From Mesorhizobium metallidurans STM 2683 (GTDB taxonomy: Bacteria > Pseudomonadota > Alphaproteobacteria > Rhizobiales > Rhizobiaceae): a stretch of DNA of 64,000 nt. Where the stretch lies: NCBI RefSeq assembly GCF_000350085.1, contig NZ_CAUM01000117.1:1-64000 (forward strand). The letters are read 5' to 3'. Numbering within the stretch: position 1 is the stretch's first letter; the number at the start of each line of letters is the position of its first letter. The notes under the pieces are model-generated. The model saw only the letters and a program-made list of their open reading frames with translations. It did not search any database and was not told the origin of the DNA. Position numbers and translations under genes: made by a program. Below, piece by piece: positions 43,636 through 51,782 of this stretch.

Positions 43636-44280
43636 TCAAGCCGCGACTTCAGTCGGTTGAAGCGACGTTCCGTCGCGAAGGGCCGCGACGACGCTCGCCG
43701 AATCGCTGACCACGCCGAAATGCGTCGCTATGTCGTAGAGCGAACTTTCCTGCTCGCGCGGCCCGGTCGCCGCGCAGCAATCGCTGGGCACCACCACTTC
43801 ATAGCCCTGGAAAAAGGCGTCATGGACGGTCGAGCGCACGCAGATATTGGTGACCACGCCGAAGATCACCAGTTGATCGACCTGCATGTCTTTGAGGGTC
43901 AGGTCGAGGTCGGTTTGAAAAAACGCCGAGTAGCGCCGCTTGATCAGGTGGATTTCATCGTCACGGGCACCAAGGTCCTCGATGATTTCCGGCCCCCAAC
44001 TGCCCTCGAGGCAATGCGGCGTGCGCTTCACCCATTCGCGCTCGCGCCGCATGCCGGCCCGATGGGTGTCGTGGACCCAGATAATTGGCACGCCGCCGGC
44101 GCGCGCGGCCTCGATGACGGCCAGTTGCGGCACGACCAGCGTCTCGTATCCCGGCAGCACCATGGCGCCGCCGGGCTTGCAGAATTCATTGACCATGTCG
44201 ATGACGATAACCGCCGCGCGTTGCGGATCAAGGCGCATCGCGTCATCGTGCCGATGTGAGGAAAAACTATCCACGGGCAT
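43636..44280 (-). CDS. Isochorismatase-fold cysteine hydrolase
   Basis: A 214-residue hydrolase with the complete catalytic triad: Asp28 in VIDMVNEF, Lys114 in IKRRYSAFF and Cys147 in VVTNICVRSTVHDAF. Members of this fold that keep the Cys hydrolyse amides such as nicotinamide, maleamate, ureidoacrylate or N-carbamoylsarcosine. ATG 44280 follows AAAGGAG. First gene of the operon with MarR and the enamidase-like protein, so it probably removes ammonia or a carbamoyl group before or after ring opening. Confidence 0.9.
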   Translation of the reverse strand: MPVDSFSSHRHDDAMRLDPQRAAVIVIDMVNEFCKPGGAMVLPGYETLVVPQLAVIEAARAGGVPIIWVHDTHRAGMRREREWVKRTPHCLEGSWGPEIIEDLGARDDEIHLIKRRYSAFFQTDLDLTLKDMQVDQLVIFGVVTNICVRSTVHDAFFQGYEVVVPSDCCAATGPREQESSLYDIATHFGVVSDSASVVAALRDGTSLQPTEVAA

Positions 44281-44298
44281 GGCGAGCTCCTTTGGTCG

Positions 44299-44342
44299 AT
44301 TGTTGATACTCATACAAAAAACCGTCGCGGATGCCAAGTCAA
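44299..44342 (-). promoter_or_regulatory. Promoter and operator of the isochorismatase-MarR operon
   Basis: On the minus strand TTGACT (44342-44337) followed about 18-20 bases later by TTTGTATGAGTATCAA (44318-44303), which continues as CAAT. This carries the TATGA-N2-ATCAA motif at the expected start region. Confidence 0.6.
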
Positions 44343-44425
44343 TCCCGTTAAAGCAAAGCCGCTTGCCGAATCGGCGCAAGCCGGTCCGACGAGGGCTTGC
44401 GCCGTTTTCCGTTGCGAAAATGGCA

Positions 44426-44471
44426 TTGACAAGGGGGTACGATCACGTGTTCGATTTGTATGACCATCAAT
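44426..44471 (+). promoter_or_regulatory. Promoter and operator of the epimerase/SDR operon
   Basis: TTGACA (44426-44431), 18 bases, TTCGAT (44450-44455), then TGTATGACCATCAAT (44457-44471). The motif stands in the same place relative to the -10 box as at 40438 and 51546. Confidence 0.65.
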
Positions 44472-44513
44472 GATATTCAATTCGCCAGACTTTGCCGGGC
44501 GGAGGGCTGAGCC

Positions 44514-45368
44514 ATGAGGACAATCGTTACCGGATCCAGCGGTCTGCTTGGCCGCCATGTTGCGGCAGCGCTGGCCGCTGCCGGTCATGATGTGTTGGGT
44601 ATCGATGCCGTCGCGCCTGGCACCGTGCCGTGGCGGCATGCGACCGCGGATCTGACCGATCTGGGATCGGCGCTGCAACTGGTACGCGATTGCGACGCGG
44701 TGGTCCATGTCGCGGCCATTCCGCGCCCGACCGGACGGGCCGGCGGCGAGGTGTTCAAGACCAATGTCGCGACCGCCTATAATGTCGTCGAGGCGGCCAC
44801 CATGGCTGGCGCCCGGCGCTTCGTCTACGCCTCGTCCTTCAGCGTTTTCGGTTATCCTTTCTTCGAGAAGACCGTGCGCCCACCCTATCTGCCCGTGGAT
44901 ATGAACCATCCCGTCGGCGCGCAGGATCCTTACGCGCTGTCGAAATGGCTCGGCGAGGAAATCGTCGACGCGGCGGTGCGCCGCGGCGCTTTTTCGGCCG
45001 TCAGCCTCCGCATGCCCTGGATCCAGACCCCGGAAACCTTCTTCGCCGGTGTCGGCCCGCGCCGCGCCACCGCCGACAGTGCCCGCGACCTGTGGAGCTA
45101 TCTCGACGCGCGCGACGCGGGCCAGGGCTTCCTGCGGGCGTTGCAATGGAGAGGCGCGGGCCATCTCCGCGTACTGCTCAGCGCCGCCGATACTTTCATG
45201 GAGGAGGAAACCGAGCCGCTGGTGCGCCGCGTCTATCCGGATGTCCCGCTGTCGCGGCCGATCGCCGGCCATGGCGCCGTGCTCGACACGAACCATGCCC
45301 GCGAAACGATCGGCTTCGAGCCCAGCCATTCGTGGCGCTCCTATCCCCAGCCGGAGTCTGGAAAATGA
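44514..45368 (+). CDS. NAD-dependent epimerase/dehydratase (extended SDR)
   Basis: A 284-residue extended SDR: cofactor motif TGSSGLLG at the N-terminus, VVHVAAIPRP, YASSFSVFG and the catalytic Tyr/Lys in DPYALSKWLGEE. Such enzymes oxidise or epimerise sugars, free or as nucleotide conjugates, and some act as uronate dehydrogenases. The pattern 'HVAAIPRP...YASSFSVFG' is common in the uronate dehydrogenase-like group, but I would not go further. It overlaps the next SDR by four bases. Confidence 0.87.
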   Translation: MRTIVTGSSGLLGRHVAAALAAAGHDVLGIDAVAPGTVPWRHATADLTDLGSALQLVRDCDAVVHVAAIPRPTGRAGGEVFKTNVATAYNVVEAATMAGARRFVYASSFSVFGYPFFEKTVRPPYLPVDMNHPVGAQDPYALSKWLGEEIVDAAVRRGAFSAVSLRMPWIQTPETFFAGVGPRRATADSARDLWSYLDARDAGQGFLRALQWRGAGHLRVLLSAADTFMEEETEPLVRRVYPDVPLSRPIAGHGAVLDTNHARETIGFEPSHSWRSYPQPESGK

Positions 45369-46171
45369 AGCGTTTCGACGAAAAATGCGTGCTCGTCACC
45401 GGTGGCGCCGGTGCGATCGGCAGTGCGGCGGTAAGGCGTTTCCTCGATGAGGGTGCAAAGGTCGCGATTGTCGACCGCAACGCCGAGGCGGCGCAGCAAC
45501 TGGCTCAGGCTCTGGGCGAGCACGCAGTGGCGATCGAAGCCGACGTCACCGATGAAGCCGACGTGCGGCGTGCCGTTGCAACGACAGTCGAGACCTTCGG
45601 CGGTCTCGATGCCGTCTTCAACAATGCCGGCATTTCCGGCGCCGTCGCGCCGGTTCACGAACTGCCTGTCGAGGACTGGGACACGATCATCCGCATCAAT
45701 CTGCGCGGCATGTTCCTCGTCCTGCAGGCATCGCTTCGGGCGATGATCGCGGCCGGCAATGGCGGCTCGATCGTCAATATGGGCTCGTCCATGGCCGGCT
45801 GGGACGTGCTCGCCGGCGGCGCCGGCTATGTCGCCTCAAAGCATGGCGTGATCGGGCTGACGCGGGTCGCAGCACTCGATGCCGCGCCCTACGGCATACG
45901 CGTCAACGCCATCTGCCCGGGCGTGATCGAGACGACGCTCGGCGTGCCGGCGGCCGGCGACGGCGATTTCAAGAGCAGCGTCCAGCATTTCGCCGACCGC
46001 ATCCCGTTGCGCCGTATCGGCCAGCCGGACGATGTCGCGGCCACCGTGGCCTTCCTCGCCTCCGACGAGGCCAGGCATGTCACCGGCGCGGACTGGCTGA
46101 TCGACGGCGGCCAGACCTTGCAGAGCTGGGCCAACGCGCCGGCCGGCGGCGCGTTTCCGAAATTCAGGTAA
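45365..46171 (+). CDS. Short-chain dehydrogenase/reductase
   Basis: Classical 268-residue SDR with TGGAGAIG, Asp in VDRN (NAD preference), NNAGISG, the Ser of NMGSSMAGW, Tyr/Lys in YVASKHG and the C-terminal TGADWLIDGG. It probably oxidises a sugar or sugar alcohol. ATG 45365 overlaps the previous gene. The pair is transcribed away from the isochorismatase operon under a shared regulatory motif, so it may handle the sugar part of the compound whose base is processed by that operon. Confidence 0.9.
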   Translation: MKRFDEKCVLVTGGAGAIGSAAVRRFLDEGAKVAIVDRNAEAAQQLAQALGEHAVAIEADVTDEADVRRAVATTVETFGGLDAVFNNAGISGAVAPVHELPVEDWDTIIRINLRGMFLVLQASLRAMIAAGNGGSIVNMGSSMAGWDVLAGGAGYVASKHGVIGLTRVAALDAAPYGIRVNAICPGVIETTLGVPAAGDGDFKSSVQHFADRIPLRRIGQPDDVAATVAFLASDEARHVTGADWLIDGGQTLQSWANAPAGGAFPKFR

Positions 46172-46207
46172 AACATATACCGTGTCATTGGGGCTGGCGC
46201 AGTCGCG

Positions 46208-47278
46208 TCAAAGCCTCTTTGGCGGCATTGCCTGGATGATCTGGACGGCGAGATCGAGGTCGGCAAGCCCGCCCGAAAGCGGCGTGCGCGGTGTCGCACC
46301 CGCCAGGATGCAGTCGGCGAAATGCAGCCATTCGCGCCGGAAGGCGGTGTCGGGAATGCCCGGTATCACGCGTTCGGATGCCGTCTCGCCGGCCGCTTCG
46401 CGCACCCGCACGATCGCCGAGGCATTGCGGAAATAGGGGTTCTGGAAATCGATCCGCACCTCGTCGCGCTCGCCATGCACATGGATCCATTCGTCCCACC
46501 ATTCATATTGGGCGAGCGCCATGTCGAAGATACAGGGGATGCCGTCATAGTCGAGCACGGCCAGAAGCTGGTTCGGGCCGGTCTGCTGCGCGTGCACGAC
46601 GCGGCTCGGGGTGCCGAACGCGCCGCGCATGACGGCAAGATCGTGGCTGCTCAGGCCGAGCAGCAGGAGATAGAGGTCGCGATAGCCGGCATGCTCCGGC
46701 CCCAGTGCCGCCTCGACGCGTCGTGCGACGGCGTCTCTCCCGGCCGCGAGCAGATCGGCCGGCACATCGGCGATGCGGGTCTGCGTATAGAGCTTGCCGT
46801 AGCGGTCGAAGCGGCCGGCGAAATCGTGGACATGGATCGACTTCGGCTTGCCGATGGCGGCGATGCGCTCGAGGCCGATCTCATAGCCTGGATCGTAGAG
46901 TTTCATGTAGCCGACAAGGGCAACGAGGCCGCTGCGTTCGGCCTGCTCGACCAGCGGGCGTGCCTCCTCAGGTGTGAAGGCAAGCGGCTTCTCGACGATC
47001 AGATGCTTGCCGGCGCGGATGGCATCAGTGACCATCTCGCCATGGTCGTAGGTGCAGATCACCACGGCGTCGATATCAGGATCGGCGAGCAGGGCGCGAT
47101 GGTCGGTATAGCGGGCCGCGACACCATAATGCTCCCCGACCTTGTCGACCGTGCCGGGTGAGATGTCGCAGAGCGCGGCGATGCGAAACGCAGGCAATTC
47201 CTGGAGATAGGGCAAGTGCATCAACTGGGCGATCTCGCCGCAACCGATAACGCCAACGCCGATAACGCGATCCTGCAT
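46208..47278 (-). CDS. Gfo/Idh/MocA-family oxidoreductase
   Basis: A 356-residue NAD(P)-dependent dehydrogenase: Rossmann motif GVIGCGEIAQ, DAVVICTYDHGEMVTDAI and the signature EKPLAFT with its catalytic Lys, then a C-terminal alpha/beta sheet domain used for dimerisation. Family members oxidise cyclitols, glucosides or sugar acids. It is the last gene of the CUT1 transport operon, one base after the permease, and so likely acts on the imported sugar. The other end converges with the SDR gene. Confidence 0.9.
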   Translation of the reverse strand: MQDRVIGVGVIGCGEIAQLMHLPYLQELPAFRIAALCDISPGTVDKVGEHYGVAARYTDHRALLADPDIDAVVICTYDHGEMVTDAIRAGKHLIVEKPLAFTPEEARPLVEQAERSGLVALVGYMKLYDPGYEIGLERIAAIGKPKSIHVHDFAGRFDRYGKLYTQTRIADVPADLLAAGRDAVARRVEAALGPEHAGYRDLYLLLLGLSSHDLAVMRGAFGTPSRVVHAQQTGPNQLLAVLDYDGIPCIFDMALAQYEWWDEWIHVHGERDEVRIDFQNPYFRNASAIVRVREAAGETASERVIPGIPDTAFRREWLHFADCILAGATPRTPLSGGLADLDLAVQIIQAMPPKRL

Positions 47279-47279
47279 G

Positions 47280-48173
47280 TCAACCCTTGACGGCGCCGGC
47301 CGTCAGGCCGGCGATGAACTGCCGTTGCATGGCGATGAAGACGACGATCACCGGCAGTGTCGTGATCGTCAATGCGGCGAAATAGAGTGTCCAGAGCGAG
47401 TCGTATTGCTGGAAGAAGCTGACCAGCCCGAGCGGAATGGTCTGCACGGACGGGTCGCGCAGGAGCAGGAAGGCGAGGAAGAAATCGTTCCAGATCTCGA
47501 TGAAGCCGAAGATCAGGATCAGCGCCACGCCCGGCCGGATCAGCGGCAGCATGATATGGATCAGGATCGCCAGCCGGCTGGCGCCATCGACGCGCGCGGC
47601 GTCTTCCAAATCGGCGGGCAACGTGACGAAGAAGCTGCGCAGGATGAAGACCGAAAGCGGCAGGGAGGTCGCGGCGTAGACGAAGGCGATGCCGAGCCGG
47701 TTGTTGATCAGGCCGAGATCGCGCGCCACCATGAACAGCGGAATGGCCATGACTTGCGGCGGCACCAGCATGGCCGCCACGGCCACCGCCAGCACAAGGC
47801 CGCGTCCGCGAAAACGAAGGCGCGCCAGCGCATAGGCGCAGGGCGTCGCCACGACGACCAGGATGATCAATGCCGAACCGGTGACGAAGACGCTGCTGAC
47901 GATGCGCGATCCCATGCCGGCGATGCGCCAGGCATCGGCATAGTTCTGGAACACGAGGCTCGATGGCGGCCCCCAGATGTTGCTCAGCATTTCCTGCTTG
48001 GTCTTGAGCGAGCCGAACAGCACCCAAAGCAGCGGATAGATCGTCTCCATGAGCACGAGCACGAGCGCGGCATAGATGCTCACGAGTTCGAGAATGCCGC
48101 GTGCGCCGAGGCGGCGGCGATGGCTGGCCATACCGTTGCCAAGCGAAAGAGAAGGGTTGGCCGCGCCGCTCAT
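47280..48173 (-). CDS. CUT1 sugar ABC importer permease (MalG-like)
   Basis: A 297-residue membrane protein with six segments and the cytoplasmic EAA loop LEDAARVDGASRLAILIHIMLP near residue 200, which docks the ATPase. FIEIWNDFFLAFLLL is the usual MalG-type segment after it. Its ATG shares one base with the stop of the partner permease. No ATPase gene is found in this operon, so it must use one encoded elsewhere. Confidence 0.92.
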   Translation of the reverse strand: MSGAANPSLSLGNGMASHRRRLGARGILELVSIYAALVLVLMETIYPLLWVLFGSLKTKQEMLSNIWGPPSSLVFQNYADAWRIAGMGSRIVSSVFVTGSALIILVVVATPCAYALARLRFRGRGLVLAVAVAAMLVPPQVMAIPLFMVARDLGLINNRLGIAFVYAATSLPLSVFILRSFFVTLPADLEDAARVDGASRLAILIHIMLPLIRPGVALILIFGFIEIWNDFFLAFLLLRDPSVQTIPLGLVSFFQQYDSLWTLYFAALTITTLPVIVVFIAMQRQFIAGLTAGAVKG

Positions 48174-49102
48174 CAGACGTCAAGCCTTTGCCGCCGCATC
48201 AGGGCGAGCAGCCCGACGCTGGCCAGCCCGACGATCAGGAAGAGCACGTAGCCGATGGCCGCGGCATAGCTCATGGCGCCGTCCTGGAAGGCCTTGCTCA
48301 TCATGTAGGTGAGCACGACCTCGGTGGCGTGGTTCGGGCCGCCCTTGGTCAGGACATAGACGATGTCGAAGTTGCGAACGAAGGCGCCGGAAAGGCCGAG
48401 AATGGTGTTGATGAAGACGATCGGCATCATCATCGGCAAGGTGACATGCCAGAAGCGCTGGACCGGTCCCGCACCGTCCATCTTCGCCGATTCGTAGAGC
48501 TCGGACGGGATCGTCTGCAGCCCCGCCAGATAAATGACGGCGTGGAAGCCCAGCCATTTCCAGACATCGACGACGATGATCGAATAGAGCGCTATATTGG
48601 CGTCGCCAAGCCATGACTGTTTCAGTCCGCCGAGGCCGAAAAGATCGAGCGCGCCATTGAGCAGCCCGAAGACCGGATTGTAGATCCAGGACCAGAGCAG
48701 TCCGACGGCGACGAAGGACATCGTCACCGGGATGAAGGCGGCGGCGCGAAAGAAGGTGCGGCCGATGAGCGCCCGGTTGAGCAGCAGCGCCAGCCCGAGA
48801 CCCAGCACGTTCTTGAGCACGACGACGGCGACGACGAAAATCAGATTGTTGCGCAGCGCGCCGAGAAAGATGCGGTCGTGCGCGAGGCGCTGATAGTTGG
48901 AAAAGCCTGCCCATGTCGGGTCGGAGAATCCGTCCCAATTGTGCAGGCTGAGCCAGAAACCGTTGACGAAGGGCCAGAGGTAGAACAGACAAAAAAGGAT
49001 CGCGGCCGGCAGGATCATGACGAAGGCCACCGCGCCATCGCCTGAAACGAAGCGCCCGAAACGGCTCGTGGAAGGAGCCGCCTCTTGCGGTCGCGTGCTC
49101 AT
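48173..49102 (-). CDS. CUT1 sugar ABC importer permease (MalF-like)
   Basis: A 309-residue membrane protein with six predicted segments; the EAA loop reads LYESAKMDGAGPVQRFWHVTLP. FLFYLWPFVNGFWLSLHNWDGFSD near the start is typical of MalF/UgpA-type subunits. It forms a heterodimer with the next permease. It overlaps the isomerase gene by four bases upstream (49099-49102). Confidence 0.92.
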   Translation of the reverse strand: MSTRPQEAAPSTSRFGRFVSGDGAVAFVMILPAAILFCLFYLWPFVNGFWLSLHNWDGFSDPTWAGFSNYQRLAHDRIFLGALRNNLIFVVAVVVLKNVLGLGLALLLNRALIGRTFFRAAAFIPVTMSFVAVGLLWSWIYNPVFGLLNGALDLFGLGGLKQSWLGDANIALYSIIVVDVWKWLGFHAVIYLAGLQTIPSELYESAKMDGAGPVQRFWHVTLPMMMPIVFINTILGLSGAFVRNFDIVYVLTKGGPNHATEVVLTYMMSKAFQDGAMSYAAAIGYVLFLIVGLASVGLLALMRRQRLDV

Positions 49103-50037
49103 GCGGCCTTCGCGGTTTTCGGCGTCAGCACCAGCCCGAGCGTGTCGCCGATATAGGCGATGCTCTCCAGCGTGCTCTGCTCGGCCGTCTTCTTCGAAGC
49201 GTCCAGTTCGATGATGGCAAGGCCATCGTAGTTCGCTTCAAGCAGCACGTCGACGATTCCCGCGAGATCGACGACACCGGCGCCGAGCTCGCAAAAGGCG
49301 CCGTAACGGTCGTAGCCTTTCAGCGCCGGATCGACCTTGGTGTCCTTGAAATGCATGTAGCGCACGGCCGGGATGTAGGTCCTGACCACATCGACCGGAT
49401 CGGAGTTGGTATGGGCAAGATGCGCCGGATCGATGCAGAGGCCGGCAAGGTCTGTATCGAGTTCATCCATCATCCGGTCGAGCTGGTCGCGGCGTTCGAT
49501 GAAGGTGTCGAGATGCGGGTGATAGACCGTCTCGATGCCGAGGTCCTTGGTCCGCTTGCCGATATCCTCGAGCGCGCGGCAAAAGGCGTGGTAGTCGTCG
49601 GCGGTGTGAGGGCCGGCAATGGCTTCCGACGGGCCGCCGCCCAGAACCAGCACCGGTGAGCCGAAACCCTTCAGCATCCTGGTCAGCGCGACAAGCACAT
49701 CGCGCTCATAGGGCCAGGCGACAGGGTTGGTGAAGATCGCGTTCACATAGAAGGAGGAGAGCTTGATGCCATACTCGCTCTGGCCTTCCGAGAGCAGCGC
49801 GTAGCGCCGCAATATGTCGGTATCGGTCGTGACTCCCATCGGCGCCTGATTGCCGAGCTGCATGTATTTGCGGGCGTACTGGTCCGAGAGGCTGGTGAAG
49901 GCGAGGATCTCGAACCAGCCGAAACCCTGATCGGCCAGGAATTTCATGGCCGGTCTGAGCGGAAGGCCGGTCAGGTCCCAGCTGTTCAGGTGATAGCCGA
50001 TCGAGAAGCGCTGCCGCTCGGCGCGATTTGTCGTCAT
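49099..50037 (-). CDS. Sugar phosphate isomerase/epimerase-like TIM barrel
   Basis: A 312-residue AP-endonuclease-2-type barrel of the IolE/IolI kind. Probable metal ligands: Glu in GIETVYHPHLDTF, Asp/His in LCIDPAHLAHT, His in RYMHFKDTK and Glu in LAIIELDAS. It begins at ATG 50037 (AAGGGAC upstream). Between the binding protein and permease genes of a CUT1 importer and in one operon with a Gfo/Idh oxidoreductase, it suggests an inositol-like or keto-sugar route: oxidation by the latter and isomerisation or dehydration by this protein. Substrate unknown. Confidence 0.88.
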   Translation of the reverse strand: MTTNRAERQRFSIGYHLNSWDLTGLPLRPAMKFLADQGFGWFEILAFTSLSDQYARKYMQLGNQAPMGVTTDTDILRRYALLSEGQSEYGIKLSSFYVNAIFTNPVAWPYERDVLVALTRMLKGFGSPVLVLGGGPSEAIAGPHTADDYHAFCRALEDIGKRTKDLGIETVYHPHLDTFIERRDQLDRMMDELDTDLAGLCIDPAHLAHTNSDPVDVVRTYIPAVRYMHFKDTKVDPALKGYDRYGAFCELGAGVVDLAGIVDVLLEANYDGLAIIELDASKKTAEQSTLESIAYIGDTLGLVLTPKTAKAA

Positions 50038-50110
50038 GTCCCTTGTCTCCGGTAAGCGAGGCAGCCCGAGACGGGCGGCCTCCTTGTTCAATGGCTAGTT
50101 TTCATGCCTG

Positions 50111-50150
50111 GCGCATCAGCCCGGCTGGATGCGCACTCGCCTGCAGGCGA
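50111..50150 (-). other. Two hairpins just after the CUT1 binding-protein gene
   Basis: TCGCCTGCAGGCGA (50137-50150) is a perfect 14-base palindrome two bases after the stop codon. GCGCATC (50111-50117) pairs with GATGCGC (50128-50134) with an AGCC/GGCT inner stem. There is no T-run. Confidence 0.65.
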
Positions 50151-50152
50151 CT

Positions 50153-51496
50153 TCACTTGGGCGGCCAGTTGCCCTGCGCCCTAAGGTCGTCGAAGGTGGT
50201 CTGGATCGAGGCCGCGGCATCCTCTGGCGTCGTCGTGCCGCCGACGATGCCGGCGATTGCCGAGGCGGTGGCACTCGCTACTTCCGATGGCCAGATCCAG
50301 TCGAGGAACTTGATCGTGCTCGGGAAGGCTTCCTTGCGCAGCTCGACGGCATAGGCGTCGTCAACCTGCGGCACGCCCTTGATCGAAGCCGCGATCGGCT
50401 GCTCCGGAGCAAGATAGAGCGTCGCCACCTCTGGCCGGGTCAGATACTCGACAAACTTGATGGCCGCGTCGAGCTTCTCTGGCGGGATCGACGAGGCCAC
50501 GCAGATGCCGTTGTCGGCGCCGCCGCCATGGCCTGGCGCGCCCGGCGTTCCGTCCATTTTCGGAAAGGCGAAGACGCCCCATTTGAAGTCCTTGACGCTC
50601 GTCTGGAGCGACGGGATTTCCCAGGTGCCGCCATAATACATGGCGCTCTTGCCGGCGGCGAAAGCCGCGCGCATGCCGTCCTGGTCGACGGAAAGCGAAT
50701 CTTTGGAAAGGATGCCGTCATCGACCCACTGCTTGATCAGCTTGAACCCTTCGACGTCAGGCGCATCGGTGAATTTCGCCGTGCCTTCCAGGTTCTTCTG
50801 CGTCTTGCCGATCGGGTCGCCCGAAGCCTGCGAAAAGGTCTCGAAATACCACATCGGCCACATGACGGTGTTCGAGCCCTGATGCAACAGCGGGATCACG
50901 CCTTCGGTCTTGAACTTCGGCACGGCCGCCTTCAGGTCGGCATAGGTCGGCGGCGCCTTGATGCCAAGCTTCTGGAAGAGGTCGACATTGTAGAAGATCG
51001 TCGATGTCGACAGGGTGGAGATGGGAACGCCATAGACCTGGCCGTTGATCGTGAACGCGCCGAGTGCCGCGGCATCGATCCTGTCCTGGAATGGTTTGAT
51101 CTTGTCGGTGATAGGCATCACCAGCTTGCGCCGGACATAGGCGCCATTGGTGTAGAAGGCCGGGCAGGCGATCAGGTCCATTTCCTGGCTGGCCAGCTTG
51201 GCGGTCATCACCCGCTGGATGGAATCGGTCTGCGGCCCCTGCGCGTCCCACTCGACCGCCGAGACGTCGGGATTGGCTTTGAGGAAGCCGTCAATGACCT
51301 GCTGCTGAATCTTCTTCTGCTCGTCCGGCGGTTGACGCGGAGCGAGCTGGTCGAGGGCCGAACCGCCGAAAACCTTGAGGGTGATCCCATCGGCAAGGAC
51401 GGTGCCGGGCATCGCGATCAGGCTCAGGCTGAGCAGTGCGGCAAGGATGGCGGGGCTTTGTTTTGAACGATGGGTCACTCTCTGCTGAACGGGCAT
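50153..51496 (-). CDS. CUT1 sugar ABC importer substrate-binding protein
   Basis: A 447-residue exported protein of the family 1 solute-binding type. Signal peptide ILAALLSLSLIAMPGTVLA ends near residue 35. Then come VFGGSALDQLAPR, the mid-lobe GVPISTLSTSTIFYNVDLFQ (the 'YNKDLF' signature region), AAGKSAMYYGGTWEIPSL and the C-terminal helix ATLYLAPEQPIA. ATG 51496 follows AAAGGAGAG. First gene of the operon with isomerase, two permeases and Gfo/Idh; hairpins follow its stop. Confidence 0.93.
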   Translation of the reverse strand: MPVQQRVTHRSKQSPAILAALLSLSLIAMPGTVLADGITLKVFGGSALDQLAPRQPPDEQKKIQQQVIDGFLKANPDVSAVEWDAQGPQTDSIQRVMTAKLASQEMDLIACPAFYTNGAYVRRKLVMPITDKIKPFQDRIDAAALGAFTINGQVYGVPISTLSTSTIFYNVDLFQKLGIKAPPTYADLKAAVPKFKTEGVIPLLHQGSNTVMWPMWYFETFSQASGDPIGKTQKNLEGTAKFTDAPDVEGFKLIKQWVDDGILSKDSLSVDQDGMRAAFAAGKSAMYYGGTWEIPSLQTSVKDFKWGVFAFPKMDGTPGAPGHGGGADNGICVASSIPPEKLDAAIKFVEYLTRPEVATLYLAPEQPIAASIKGVPQVDDAYAVELRKEAFPSTIKFLDWIWPSEVASATASAIAGIVGGTTTPEDAAASIQTTFDDLRAQGNWPPK

Positions 51497-51545
51497 CTGG
51501 CTCTCCTTTACGCCAATGCCGAGGGGCAACCTCGGGACCAAGATC

Positions 51546-51590
51546 GTTGATGGTCATATGATCTTGGTCGCCTGTTTAGAATTTTGTCAA
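51546..51590 (-). promoter_or_regulatory. Promoter and operator of the CUT1 operon
   Basis: On the minus strand TTGACA (51590-51585), 18 bases, CAAGAT (51566-51561), then TCATATGACCATCAAC (51561-51546), identical over 16 bases to the site before the BMP operon at 40438. Confidence 0.7.
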
Positions 51591-51782
51591 TCGGAAGATG
51601 TGCCTGTTGTTTGATCAATCCCAAGGTCGGAGTTGGGCAGATACGCGCACAGATTGCCGCGTCGGCCGGCTCGCCCTGTCCGGTTGCTGAATCTCGGACT
51701 CGTTCGGTTGAGTGCTGCGACCTCGGCCGCCGCTGCGGGGCATTGTCGTTGACTGGCCGACCGGAGATTTCGGGTCGCTATC

